64,000 bases of DNA from Pimelobacter simplex (GTDB lineage: Bacteria > Actinomycetota > Actinomycetes > Propionibacteriales > Nocardioidaceae): positions 2,604,001 to 2,668,000 of the forward strand of contig NZ_CP096276.1 in assembly GCF_024662235.1 (NCBI RefSeq), given 5' to 3'. The position numbers and the translations under genes were made by a program. A model generated the notes under the pieces. That model was not told the origin of the DNA, did no database searches, and worked only from the letters and a program-made list of their open reading frames with translations. Positions within the stretch are counted from its first letter, which is position 1. Every line of letters starts with the position of its first letter. Of this stretch, positions 34,769-43,491 are shown one piece after another.

Positions 34769-34780
34769 TGTCCAACAGAT
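34769..34780 (+). promoter_or_regulatory. candidate operator TGTCCAACAGAT (cluster side)
   Basis: TGTCCAACAGAT, 30 bases upstream of the RidA start codon (minus strand). The exact reverse complement occurs at 35030-35041 on the FMO side. The TGT-N3-ACA half resembles GntR-family sites, but no GntR gene is visible nearby; LysR at 30147 is the nearest regulator. Confidence 0.45.
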
Positions 34781-34822
34781 CTTTCCCACAACCCCCATCT
34801 GTTTCCCCAATCCAACCCCCGC

Positions 34823-34986
34823 CGAAGGAGCACGTTCCGGCGGGCGAAGGAGCACGTTCCGGCGTACCAAGGAGCAAGGTCCGGCGGGCGAGGGACCCGT
34901 ACGACGAGCGCCGCCTCCCCAGCCGCCAAACGCGCACCCTCGGCCGCCGGAACTCGCTCCTTCGCCCGCCGGAACGCGCCACTTCG
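34823..34986. repeat. 22-base-period repeat family with inverted copies
   Basis: The unit CGAAGGAGCACGTTCCGGCG occurs at 34823 and 34845, with a variant at 34867 (period 22). Reverse-complement variants occur at 34945 and 34967, again 22 bases apart. The two halves could pair into a long imperfect hairpin. The element is unlike the palindromes at 6842 and 28529. Confidence 0.7.
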
Positions 34987-35029
34987 CGGCGCGGTTGGAT
35001 CAGGAGAATCGATGTAGTGGTCCCACAAC

Positions 35030-35041
35030 ATCTGTTGGACA
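35030..35041 (-). promoter_or_regulatory. candidate operator TGTCCAACAGAT (FMO side)
   Basis: Exact inverted copy of 34769-34780, about 90 bases upstream of the FMO start at 35132. It is part of a local dyad CAACA-TC-TGTTG (35027-35038). Confidence 0.45.
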
Positions 35042-35131
35042 GAGGGAGCGGGGAGGCCCAGGATCGAGGGAGAGCACATCACGAGGTGTGCCGAGCTTCC
35101 GGCAGCAGTGCCGTTCGAGAGGGAGGTTGGG

Positions 35132-36409
35132 ATGTCGAGCGAAGAGATCGAGGTCCTCGTCGTCGGCGCCGGGCAGGCCGGGGTGGCGATGAGCGAGCAC
35201 CTGAGCGACAACGGCGTGCCGCACCTCGTGCTGGAGCGGGACCGGATCGCGGAGCGCTGGCGGACCGGGCGGTGGGACTCGCTGGTCGCCAACGGCCCGG
35301 CCTGGCACGACCGGTTCCCGGGGATGGAGTTCCCGGACGTCGACCCCGACGGGTTCGCCGGCAAGGACCAGGTCGCCGCCTACTTCGAGGCGTACGCCGG
35401 CAAGATCGCCGCGCCCGTCCGCACCGGCGTCGAGGTCACCTCGGTGACCCGCCACGAGGGTCGCCCCGGGTTCCGGGTCGAGACCTCCGAGGGCACGATC
35501 GACGCCCGCTTCGTGGTCGCCGCGACGGGCCCGTTCCAGCGTCCCGTCTTCCCGCCGATCGTGCCCGAGGGTGCGGTCGCGACCCAGATCCACTCCAGCG
35601 ACTACCGCAACCCGGACCAGCTGCCCGAGGGCGGCGTCCTCGTCGTCGGCGCCGGCTCGTCCGGCGTCCAGATCGCCGACGAGCTGCAGCGCTCGGGCCG
35701 CGAGGTCTACCTCTCGGTCGGGCCGCACGACCGGCCGCCGCGGAGCTACCGCGGCCGCGACTTCTGCTGGTGGCTCGGCGTCCTGGACCTGTGGGACCTG
35801 GAGACCCCGGCCGCCGGCGCCGAGCACGTCACCATCGCGGTCAGCGGCGCGCGCGGCGGGCACACCGTCGACTTCCGGGCGCTCGGCCGCCAGGGCGTGA
35901 ACCTCGTCGGCATGACCGACACGTACGACGACGGCGTGCTCTCGTTCCGTACCGACCTCGCCGCCAACGTCGCCGCCGGCGACGCCAACCTGTTCGCGCT
36001 GCTCGACCAGGCCGACGCCTACATCGAGCGCAACGGCCTCGACCTGCCCGAGGAGCCCGAGGCCCGCGTCCTCGGCGCCGACCCCGCGTGCCTCACCGAC
36101 CCGATCCTCACGCTCGACCTGGCCGCCGCCGGCATCACCTCGATCGTCTGGGCCACCGGCTTCGCCGTCGACTACTCCTGGCTCCAGGTCGACGCCTTCG
36201 ACGAGACCGGCAAGCCGGCCCACCGTCGCGGCATCTCGACCGAGCCGGGCGTCTACTTCGTCGGCCTGCCCTGGCTCTCCCGCCGCGGCTCGAGCTTCAT
36301 CTGGGGCGTGTGGCACGACGCCAAGCACGTCGCGGGGCACATCGCGACGCGCCGCAGCTACCTGACGTACGACGCCGAGCAGCGCGCCAACATGCGGGTC
36401 GCACCCTGA
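35132..36409 (+). CDS. flavin-containing monooxygenase-like NAD(P)-binding protein (CzcO-like)
   Basis: 425 residues from ATG 35132 (GGGAGG upstream). The N-terminal FAD motif is VVGAGQAGVAM with LERDRIAERWRTGRWDSLVANGP. The second nucleotide motif is VLVVGAGSSGVQIADELQ (about 175-192). It ends with ATGFAVDYSWL and YFVGLPWLSRRGSSFIWGV. The WRTGRWDSL pattern is typical of FMO/CzcO-like proteins that use NADPH and O2. It is divergent from the RidA/DUF1028/M20/aspartase cluster and shares a 12-base inverted motif with it, so the two may act in one pathway. Substrate unknown. Confidence 0.85.
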   Translation: MSSEEIEVLVVGAGQAGVAMSEHLSDNGVPHLVLERDRIAERWRTGRWDSLVANGPAWHDRFPGMEFPDVDPDGFAGKDQVAAYFEAYAGKIAAPVRTGVEVTSVTRHEGRPGFRVETSEGTIDARFVVAATGPFQRPVFPPIVPEGAVATQIHSSDYRNPDQLPEGGVLVVGAGSSGVQIADELQRSGREVYLSVGPHDRPPRSYRGRDFCWWLGVLDLWDLETPAAGAEHVTIAVSGARGGHTVDFRALGRQGVNLVGMTDTYDDGVLSFRTDLAANVAAGDANLFALLDQADAYIERNGLDLPEEPEARVLGADPACLTDPILTLDLAAAGITSIVWATGFAVDYSWLQVDAFDETGKPAHRRGISTEPGVYFVGLPWLSRRGSSFIWGVWHDAKHVAGHIATRRSYLTYDAEQRANMRVAP

Positions 36410-36443
36410 CGCGGAGCCGCGCCACCGCGGCGACGATGGGCGG

Positions 36444-38147
36444 ATGCGAGCCAGAGCGCTGTCGTCCGCCCTCGTCGCCGCCCTGCTGCTCCTGTTCGCT
36501 CCCCTAGCAAGCGCCGCCGCGCCCACGGCGCCGGCAACCCAGGCGGCCGGAACCGGCACGATCAGCGGCACCGTCACCGTCCCCCACGGGTACGACGTCC
36601 GCGCGGTGCGGATCCTCGCCACCCCCGCGGGCACCCCCACCGGCGTCGTCGGCGCGCCGGGCACCTGGGTGCGCCCCGACGGCACGTTCGACCTGACCGG
36701 GCTCGCCCCCGGCCAGTACAACGTCGCTTTCGGGACCTACTGGTCCGACATGAACCCGTGCTCCTCCAGCCGGGACCGCTGGTGGACCGCACCGGGCCAA
36801 GCGACCGGCATCTGCACGAACGACGTCCTCACCGGCGCGGGCGTGGTCACCGTGACCGACGCCGGCGTGACCGATCTCGGCACCACGCCCGTCCTGACGG
36901 CCTTCACCCCCCACCGCTTCGGCGGCCGCGTGGTCGCCGCACCCGGCCGCACCACCGCCGGCCTGCGCGCCGAGGTCTGGCACGAGGGCGACGGGATCTG
37001 GAACATCCCCGGCGGCTGGTACCGCCTCACCGGCGTCCCGGCCCAGGTCCTCGACGCGACCGGGACGTTCGGGTTCGACCTCGTCGACCCGCTGGGCAGC
37101 AACCGGCTCGCGATCCGGTTCGTCGACGCCGCCGGCCAGGGGTACGCCTTCTCGTTCGGCACCGGCGGGCTCACCGTCGCGACGCCCGGGGCGAGCGGCG
37201 CCGACTTCGGCACCGGATCGACCGGACTGCTGGCGGTCCCCTGGGCGCGCACGGGCGACATCGACACCGGAGCCCTGCCGCTCAAGCTGCCGGTCGGCTA
37301 CGCCAGCGGCGGCGTCACGCTGTCGGGCGCGCACGAGTGGGGCCGGACCCTGACCGCGCACTCCACCGTCGTCTGGTCCGACCCCGCGGTCGGCACCGAC
37401 TTCCAGTGGTACCGCAACGGCGTCGCCATCGACGGCGCCGTCGGGCCGTCGTACCTGCTCGACGGCCTGGACGACGGCTGGGAGGCGGGGATCAGCGCCC
37501 GCGCCGTGCCCGCCGGTCCCTGGGCCTCGACCGGCCCGCCGGCCGACTCCGCCGTCGCGGTCATCGAGAACACGACTCCCTACAACGCGGCTCCGCCGTC
37601 GGTCTCCGGCCGCGCCGAGTACGGCGCGCGGCTGACCGCGGGCCCCGGCACCTGGCGGCCGAGCGCGGGCGAGCTGACCTACCGCTACCAGTGGTTCCGC
37701 GGTACGACGGCGATCCCCGGCGCCACGACCGCGGCCTACACCCCCGGTCTGAGCGACCTCGGCCGGCGGCTCTCGGTCGCGGTGACCGCCGAGCACGACC
37801 CGTGGTTCGCCGGCCCGGCCACCGCCCGGTCCGCGCTCACCCCGGCGGTCGCCCCGGCCCCGATGCCCGCCTCGTGGGTCCGGCGCTGGCCGGCCCGCTC
37901 CGGATCCCCCCGGGTGGGGCGCACCGTCCGCGTGGGGCGGCCGGTGCTCTCCGCCGCGGGGCTGGCGCAGCGCCCCACCACCACCTTCCAGTGGTACGCC
38001 GGCCAGCGCGCCCTCCCCCGCGCCACCACCCCGCGACTGCGGATCACCCGCGCCCTGCGCGGGAAGGTGGTCACGGTGGTGGTGACGGTGCGCAAGCCCG
38101 GCTACGAGCCGCGCAGCCGCACCGTCCGGCTCGGCCGCGCCCGCTGA
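36444..38147 (+). CDS. secreted repeat protein with carboxypeptidase regulatory-like and Ig-like repeats
   Basis: 567 residues. The signal peptide MRARALSSALVAALLLLFAP ends near LASAAA. Residues about 35-120 look like a carboxypeptidase regulatory-like beta-sandwich (GTISGTVTVPHGYDVRAVRI, FDLTGLAPGQYNVAFG). The C-terminal half contains three repeats with FQWYRNGVAIDGAVGPSYLL, YRYQWFRGTTAIPGATTAAY and FQWYAGQRALPRATTPRLRI, each followed by a strand-rich segment. This repeat is common in actinobacterial surface and secreted proteins. No LPXTG or membrane anchor is seen, so it is probably secreted. Function unknown. Confidence 0.8.
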   Translation: MRARALSSALVAALLLLFAPLASAAAPTAPATQAAGTGTISGTVTVPHGYDVRAVRILATPAGTPTGVVGAPGTWVRPDGTFDLTGLAPGQYNVAFGTYWSDMNPCSSSRDRWWTAPGQATGICTNDVLTGAGVVTVTDAGVTDLGTTPVLTAFTPHRFGGRVVAAPGRTTAGLRAEVWHEGDGIWNIPGGWYRLTGVPAQVLDATGTFGFDLVDPLGSNRLAIRFVDAAGQGYAFSFGTGGLTVATPGASGADFGTGSTGLLAVPWARTGDIDTGALPLKLPVGYASGGVTLSGAHEWGRTLTAHSTVVWSDPAVGTDFQWYRNGVAIDGAVGPSYLLDGLDDGWEAGISARAVPAGPWASTGPPADSAVAVIENTTPYNAAPPSVSGRAEYGARLTAGPGTWRPSAGELTYRYQWFRGTTAIPGATTAAYTPGLSDLGRRLSVAVTAEHDPWFAGPATARSALTPAVAPAPMPASWVRRWPARSGSPRVGRTVRVGRPVLSAAGLAQRPTTTFQWYAGQRALPRATTPRLRITRALRGKVVTVVVTVRKPGYEPRSRTVRLGRAR

Positions 38148-38194
38148 CGGACCGGACCGGACGGGACCGGACCGGACCGACCCGCAATGCAGAT

Positions 38195-38236
38195 GCGCCC
38201 GGCACGGCGGCAGTCCCCTGCCGCCGTACCGGGCGC
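38195..38236. terminator. bidirectional terminator hairpin
   Basis: Long stem-loop: GCGCCCGG, one unpaired C, ACGGCGGCAG, loop TCCC, then CTGCCGCCGT, one unpaired A, CCGGGCGC. It lies between the convergent secreted protein and histamine dehydrogenase genes, so it can end both transcripts. There is no U-tract, as usual in high-GC actinobacteria. Confidence 0.7.
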
Positions 38237-38259
38237 GACCCAGCCGGCAGAGTTGCGCC

Positions 38260-40332
38260 TCACGCCAGCTGGGTGACCTCCCGCCGGAACGGCACCTCGT
38301 CGTTCGAGGGCAGCACGGCGTCGAACTCCTCGGCAGCACGGCGGCCGCTCCACACGGCGGCGGCGATGGTGCCGGGCGCCCAGGCGTCGCCGATCCCCCG
38401 CACCGACGCGATCTCCCCGGCCTCGCGACGCGCGACCAGGTCGAGGTAGAGCTCCTCGCGCGGCAGCCGCGCGGTGACCATCACGACCGCGTCGCACTCC
38501 AGGTCGCGCTCGATGCTCGCGTAGGTGTCGCGGACCGTGACGCCGCTGGCGCCGACGGACACGACCGCGTGGTCGGTGACGCGCGTGATGCCGTTCTCGA
38601 TGAGCCGGCGCTGGATCCGGTTGACCTCGAAGGTGTTGTTGGTCCACGACGAGACCTGCGATGCCGGGGTGACGATCGAGACGTCGTAGCCCTTCTGCGC
38701 GAGCAGCTCGGCGACGACTCCGCCCAGGTAGTAGTGGTCGTCGTCGTAGACGACGACCTTCTTGCCGTCGGGCAGCCGCCCGGCGAACAGGTCGTCCGGT
38801 CCGAGCACCTGCATGCCCTCGGCGATCGGCAGCGCGGTGGTGTGGAAGCGCGCGACGCCGTCGGTGCGCCAGGTGGCGCCGGTCGCGGTGATCACGTGCT
38901 CGAAGCCGAACTCGACGATGTCGTCGGCGCTCATCGGGCTCTCGCGGTAGATCTCCACGTTGGGCAGCTCGGCGAGCACGGCCTCGCGGTACTCCTTGAC
39001 CCGGCCCCACGCGGAGAGCCCCGGCAGTGCGGACTCCTGGGTCACCCTGCCGCCCAGGTCGCGACCGGCCTCGGCGAGCACGACGTCGTACCCGCGGACG
39101 CCGAGGGCGCGCGCGGCCTCCAGCCCGGAGGGACCGGCACCGACGACGAGGACACGGGCGTCGCTCTCCTTGGCCCGGATGCGTTCGGGGTGCCAGCCGC
39201 GGCGCCACTCCTCGCCCATGCTGGGGTTCTGGGTGCAGCGGATCGGCGACATGGTGAGGTCGCCGGAGACGCAGATGTTGCAGCCGATGCACTCGCGGAT
39301 CAGGTTGAGCCGGCCGTCGCGGATCTTGTTGGGCAGGAACGGGTCGGCGATCGAGGGCCGGGCCGCACCGATCAGGTCGAGGATGCCGGCCTTGATCTGG
39401 CGCACCATCGCGTCGGGCGAGGTGAACCGGCCGACGCCGACGACCGGCTTGGTGGTGAGCTTCTTGAGACCGGCGACGAACTCCTCCTGGCGGCCCTCGG
39501 GGGCGAAGCGGGAGGTGACCGAGTCGCCCTCCCAGCTGCCCATCGCGAAGTCCCAGAGGTCGGGAAGCTCGCCGAGCTCGCGCAGCACGCCCTCGATGTC
39601 CTCGCGGGTGATGCCGCCGTCGATCTCCTCCTCGACCGTGATCCGGCACGCGACCGCGGCCCGGCCGGCGCACTCCTCGAGGGTGTCCTCGAGGAGCTCC
39701 TTGAGCAGCCGCATGCGGTTCTCGAGCGAGCCGCCGTACTCGTCGGTGCGCTGGTTGTAGCGCTTCGAGAGGAAGTGGTGGACGCCGCTGTAGCCGTGCG
39801 CGCCGTAGACGTAGACGATGTCGTAGCCGGCCTCGATCGAGCGCCGTACGGCGTTGCGGTGCCAGCGCCGCAGGTCGTCGATGTCCTGCTTGGTCATCGC
39901 CCGCGCCTGGATCGGCGCGATGGTGTCGGGCGCGACCGGCAGGTGGCCGGGCCCGAGCGGGGTCTCGCGGCTGAGCTGGTTGGGCGCGTTCATGCCGTTG
40001 TGCGCGAGCTCGATCCCGGCCAGGCCGCCACCCTCGTGGATCGCGTCGGCGATCCGCTTGAGCGCGGGCAGGTCCTGGTCGTCCCAGATCCGCAGCTCGA
40101 TGAACGGCGCGATGTCGGAGGTCGCGTGGATCTCGACCTGCTCGGTGCACACGACCGACCAGCCGCCCTCGGCCTTGATCTTGCGCATCGAGGCCTGCGC
40201 GCTCGGGTCGCGGTAGCCCATGCCGTTGCAGTGCGGCACCTGGTAGAAGCGGTTCTTCGTCGTGAACGGGCCGATCTGCACCGGCTCGAACAGGACGTCG
40301 TACGGCGCGGCCACGGTGGGCTGCTCGGTCAT
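38260..40332 (-). CDS. histamine dehydrogenase-like flavin/iron-sulfur amine dehydrogenase (trimethylamine dehydrogenase family)
   Basis: 690 residues. The N-terminal TIM barrel has the covalent-FMN cysteine context FYQVPHC (C35) and VYVYGAHGY near 174-181. A 4Fe-4S motif C348-x2-C351-x2-C354-x11-C366 and two Rossmann domains (VLVVGAGPSGLEAARAL from about 394) complete the trimethylamine dehydrogenase plan. The substrate bowl residues are Q65, W267 and D358. These are the residues reported for histamine dehydrogenase of Nocardioides simplex, at the same numbering, whereas trimethylamine dehydrogenase has Tyr, Trp, Trp. It would deaminate histamine to imidazole acetaldehyde and pass electrons to a flavoprotein or other acceptor. 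Its start overlaps the permease stop (ATGA), and an aldehyde dehydrogenase lies upstream. Confidence 0.87.
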   Translation of the reverse strand: MTEQPTVAAPYDVLFEPVQIGPFTTKNRFYQVPHCNGMGYRDPSAQASMRKIKAEGGWSVVCTEQVEIHATSDIAPFIELRIWDDQDLPALKRIADAIHEGGGLAGIELAHNGMNAPNQLSRETPLGPGHLPVAPDTIAPIQARAMTKQDIDDLRRWHRNAVRRSIEAGYDIVYVYGAHGYSGVHHFLSKRYNQRTDEYGGSLENRMRLLKELLEDTLEECAGRAAVACRITVEEEIDGGITREDIEGVLRELGELPDLWDFAMGSWEGDSVTSRFAPEGRQEEFVAGLKKLTTKPVVGVGRFTSPDAMVRQIKAGILDLIGAARPSIADPFLPNKIRDGRLNLIRECIGCNICVSGDLTMSPIRCTQNPSMGEEWRRGWHPERIRAKESDARVLVVGAGPSGLEAARALGVRGYDVVLAEAGRDLGGRVTQESALPGLSAWGRVKEYREAVLAELPNVEIYRESPMSADDIVEFGFEHVITATGATWRTDGVARFHTTALPIAEGMQVLGPDDLFAGRLPDGKKVVVYDDDHYYLGGVVAELLAQKGYDVSIVTPASQVSSWTNNTFEVNRIQRRLIENGITRVTDHAVVSVGASGVTVRDTYASIERDLECDAVVMVTARLPREELYLDLVARREAGEIASVRGIGDAWAPGTIAAAVWSGRRAAEEFDAVLPSNDEVPFRREVTQLA

Positions 40333-41870
40333 CGGGAGGTCTCCTCGGTGCTGGTGGACGGAGCGGTGGAAACGGGGACCGGCGCAGCCATCCGGGCCCG
40401 CACGGGAGCGCCGAGCACGTAGCCGACGCCGCACAGGACGAGCAGGAAGGCGAGCGTGCCGAGCGTGAACGCCTCGAAGGTGAGCTGGCTGACGTCCCAG
40501 ATCTCCACGAAGTCGTACTCCTCGCCCGCCAACCGCTCCAGGGTCCCCGGGAAGACGGCGACCCACGAGCCGAGCACGATCCAGGCGAATGCGAGCCAGC
40601 CCAGCAGCGCGAAGCCGCGGTCCGACACCGGCACGCGGAACGGCCGGGGCCGGTCCGGGTAGCGGGTGCGCAGCCGGATCACCGCGGGGATGACGAGCAG
40701 GTAGCTGAGCAGGAAGGTCGAGATCGAGATCGTGAGCACGACACCGAAGATCGAGGCACCCGAGCCGCTGACCTGCATCGCGACGAGCAGGAAGGCCGTG
40801 GCGACGACTCCGGAGAGCAGGTTGACCCGGACCGGCGTGCCGAGGCGGGGGTGGAAGCGGCCGAAGAAGCCGCCGAAGAACGAACCGTCGGCCGCGGTCA
40901 TCGCCTGCATGCGGTCGGAGATGATCATCCACGCGGCGCCCTGGCTCATCAGGATGTAGACGAAGCCGACCGCGGTGATCTTGAGCAGCGCGTCGGCCGC
41001 ACCGCCGTAGACGGAGTAGACGGTGCCGACCGCGTCGAGCAGGCCGCCGATGCCGGTGATGTCGTCCTTGGGGACGACGAGCAGGATCGCGAAGATCGGC
41101 ACCAGGTAGCAGGCCGCGGCCGTCGCGCAGGAGCGGAAGATCGCGATCGGTACGTCGCGCGCCGGGTTCTCCATCTCACCAGCGGCGCTGTTGGACGACT
41201 CGAAGCCGAGGTAGGCGAACAGCAGGATCGGCACCGAGCCGCACAGGCCGAGGAAGGTCGGGCTGAAGTCACCCGCGCTGAGCCCCACCACGCCGTGCTT
41301 CACGGCGTAGATGATCGTGGTGAGGACGAAGAACACGAGCAGGCCGACCTTGAGCAGCGCGCCGCTGGTCGGCAGCCACTTGCCCTTGCGGAGGCTGGCG
41401 ATCGCGGCCAGCACGGTGATCCAGATGAAGACGACCTTGAAGGCGTAGTCGCCCACCGAGCCGGGCTCGAGCGGCGTGAGGTAGGTGCTCACTGTCCGCG
41501 CGGCCAGGAAAGCCATCGAGCCACCCACCCACACCGGCTGGGTGACCCAGGTGAGGATCGCAGCCACCGCGGCCGCGGGACGGCCGAAGGCGTCGCGCAC
41601 CCAGGTGTAGGCGCCGCCCTCCTCGCTGAACGCCGCGCCGGTCTCGGCGAAGATCAGGCCGTAGGGGACGAGGAAGAACACCGCGAGCACGAGCGCCCAG
41701 GTGAACGCCTCGGCGCCGTAGGTCGAGACCTGGCCGAGCGTCTCGAGGCCGACGACGGCGGCGATGAGCAGGAAGACGATGTCGAAGCGGCGCAGCGTCT
41801 TGTGCAGCACCGCTTGCTGCTCGGCGGCGAGTGCGGTCGGCTGGTTGGCCGGCGGATGGTTCTGCGTCAT
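40329..41870 (-). CDS. APC family amino acid/amine permease
   Basis: 513 residues from ATG 41870 (AAGGGA upstream). About twelve membrane helices. The APC-type opening is LHKTLRRFDIVFLLIAAVVGLETLG, with EEGGAYTWVRDAFGRPAAAV and FAYLGFESSNSAAGEMENPARD matching the conserved loop of amino acid-polyamine-organocation transporters. It is translationally coupled to the histamine dehydrogenase-like gene, so histamine or a related amine is the likely cargo. Cytoplasmic membrane. Confidence 0.88.
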   Translation of the reverse strand: MTQNHPPANQPTALAAEQQAVLHKTLRRFDIVFLLIAAVVGLETLGQVSTYGAEAFTWALVLAVFFLVPYGLIFAETGAAFSEEGGAYTWVRDAFGRPAAAVAAILTWVTQPVWVGGSMAFLAARTVSTYLTPLEPGSVGDYAFKVVFIWITVLAAIASLRKGKWLPTSGALLKVGLLVFFVLTTIIYAVKHGVVGLSAGDFSPTFLGLCGSVPILLFAYLGFESSNSAAGEMENPARDVPIAIFRSCATAAACYLVPIFAILLVVPKDDITGIGGLLDAVGTVYSVYGGAADALLKITAVGFVYILMSQGAAWMIISDRMQAMTAADGSFFGGFFGRFHPRLGTPVRVNLLSGVVATAFLLVAMQVSGSGASIFGVVLTISISTFLLSYLLVIPAVIRLRTRYPDRPRPFRVPVSDRGFALLGWLAFAWIVLGSWVAVFPGTLERLAGEEYDFVEIWDVSQLTFEAFTLGTLAFLLVLCGVGYVLGAPVRARMAAPVPVSTAPSTSTEETSR

Positions 41871-41907
41871 GGTGCAAGTCCCTTGGGCGTGATGGTGGCG
41901 CGGGAGG

Positions 41908-43392
41908 TCAGTGGTTGATCCAGACGGTCTTGAGACCGACGTACTTGTCGAGGGCGTGGAGCGAGAGGTCACGACCGAAGCCGGAGCCCTTGAACCCACC
42001 GAACGGCGTCCAGGCGCTGAAGGCGTCGACGCCGTTGATGGTCACGGTCCCGGCGTGGATCCGATCGGCCAGGCGGTGCGCCCGGCTGAGGCTTCCGGTG
42101 GCCACCGAGGCGGCGAGTCCGTACGCCGTGTCGTTGGCGAGCGCGACGGCCTCGTCCTCGGTGCCGAAGGGGGTGATCGCGAGGACCGGCCCGAAGACCT
42201 CCTCGCGGGCGAGCGGGTCGGTCGGCGCGACGTCGTCGAAGACCGTGGGCTGGACGTAGGCGTCGCTGCCGCCACGGGTGATCCGCTCACCTCCGGTGAC
42301 CAGGCGGGCGCCGCTCGCGCGGGCGGCGTCGACGTACTCCATGATCCGGTCGGTCTGCTCGGGCGAGACGATCGCGCCCATGCCGGCGGCCGGGTCGAGC
42401 GGGTCGCCGGGCGCGTACGCCGCCGCCTCGGCCGCGACGAGCGCGACGAACTCCTCGTGCACCTCGCGCTGGACGAGCACCCGCGAGTGCGCCGAGCAGA
42501 CGGCGCCCTGGTTGAACCAGATGCCGAAGGCGGTGGCCTTGGCCGTGGCGGCGAGGTCCTCGGCGTCGGCGAACACGACGTGGGGGCTCTTGCCGCCGCA
42601 CTCGAGCCAGACCTGCTTGAGGTTGGAGCGGCCGGCGTACTGGAGGAAGTAGGCGCCGACCTCGGTCGAGCCGGTGAACGCGAGGACGTCGACGTCGGGG
42701 TGCAGGCCGAGGGCCTGGCCGGTGGTCTCCCCCAGGCCGGGCACCACGTTGAGCACACCCTCGGGGATGCCGGCCTCGACGGCGAGCTCGGCGATCCGCA
42801 GCGCCGAGGAGGGCGACTGCTCGGCCGGCTTGAGCACGACGCTGTTGCCGGCGGCCATCGCGGGCGCGACCTTCCAGGCGAGCATGTCGACCGGGTAGTT
42901 CCACGGCACGACGGCGCCGACGACACCGAGCGGGACCCGGCGGATCAGCGCGGTGGTGCCGGGCGGGGTGGGCGCCACCTCGTCGTTGATCTTGTCGATC
43001 GCCTCGGCGTAGTAGCGGAAGAGGTCGACCGAGAACGGCAGGTCGAGCTCGTGGGCGTCGACGACGCGCTTGCCCATGTCGAGGGAGTCGAGGACGGCGA
43101 GCTCGGCCGCGTGGGTGGCAAGCAGGTCGGCGAAGCGCAGCATCCGCTCGCGGCGGAAGGCGGCACCGGCCCGGCTCCAGGTGCCGGCCGCGAACGTCGC
43201 CCGGGCGCTGCGGACGGCGGCGTCGACGCCGGCGGCGCCGGCGTCGGCGACCTCGCCCAGCAGGGCGCCGGTGGCGGGGTTGCGGTTCTCGAAGCTGCCC
43301 TCGGCGGTGTCGACGAACGCGCCGCCGACGAAGGGGCGGGTCCGGAAGGAGACCTCGGCGGCCTGCCCGATCCAGTCCTGATGTGTGCGCAC
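41908..43392 (-). CDS. aldehyde dehydrogenase family protein
   Basis: 494 residues from GTG 43392 (AAAGGA 9 bases upstream); a TTG at 43422 is not favoured. NAD-binding PWNYPVDMLAWKVAPAMAAGN and FTGSTEVG, catalytic glutamate in WLECGGKSPHVVF (about 264) and catalytic cysteine in NQGAVCSAHSRV (about 297) are all present. It resembles aminoaldehyde and betaine-aldehyde dehydrogenases. Beside a histamine dehydrogenase-like gene and an amine permease on the same strand, the likely reaction is imidazole acetaldehyde to imidazole acetate. It is the first gene of the operon and divergent from the TetR gene at 43492. Confidence 0.88.
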   Translation of the reverse strand: MRTHQDWIGQAAEVSFRTRPFVGGAFVDTAEGSFENRNPATGALLGEVADAGAAGVDAAVRSARATFAAGTWSRAGAAFRRERMLRFADLLATHAAELAVLDSLDMGKRVVDAHELDLPFSVDLFRYYAEAIDKINDEVAPTPPGTTALIRRVPLGVVGAVVPWNYPVDMLAWKVAPAMAAGNSVVLKPAEQSPSSALRIAELAVEAGIPEGVLNVVPGLGETTGQALGLHPDVDVLAFTGSTEVGAYFLQYAGRSNLKQVWLECGGKSPHVVFADAEDLAATAKATAFGIWFNQGAVCSAHSRVLVQREVHEEFVALVAAEAAAYAPGDPLDPAAGMGAIVSPEQTDRIMEYVDAARASGARLVTGGERITRGGSDAYVQPTVFDDVAPTDPLAREEVFGPVLAITPFGTEDEAVALANDTAYGLAASVATGSLSRAHRLADRIHAGTVTINGVDAFSAWTPFGGFKGSGFGRDLSLHALDKYVGLKTVWINH

Positions 43393-43405
43393 AAGCGATC
43401 CTTTC

Positions 43406-43423
43406 TTTGCGCTTCGGCGCAAA
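43406..43423. promoter_or_regulatory. TetR operator between ALDH operon and tetR
   Basis: Perfect inverted repeat TTTGCGC-TTCG-GCGCAAA in the 99-base gap between the divergent aldehyde dehydrogenase and TetR genes. The position suits a repressor that controls both. Confidence 0.55.
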
Positions 43424-43491
43424 TATGTCCCGGATCACATCGGCCTGTCAATGCTCCCGCGGATTTCCGCCTCGGCCGCTACGGTGGGCCC

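Larger units (their letters stand above)
34740..35131. other. divergent intergenic region with repeats, no gene seen
   Basis: 392 bases between the RidA-led cluster and the FMO gene. No credible coding sequence. It holds a 12-base motif in inverted orientation (34769-34780 and 35030-35041) and a family of 22-base spaced repeats, three forward (34823-34886) and two inverted (34945-34986). Presumably it contains two promoters and their operators. Confidence 0.7.

Noticed and set aside
34823..34986. CRISPR array
   Set aside because: Only five units with 2-base gaps and mixed orientation; no spacers.
38260..40332. Trimethylamine or dimethylamine dehydrogenase assignment
   Set aside because: The trimethylamine dehydrogenase bowl residues Tyr and Trp are replaced by Q65 and D358, matching histamine dehydrogenase instead; still to be proven by assay.
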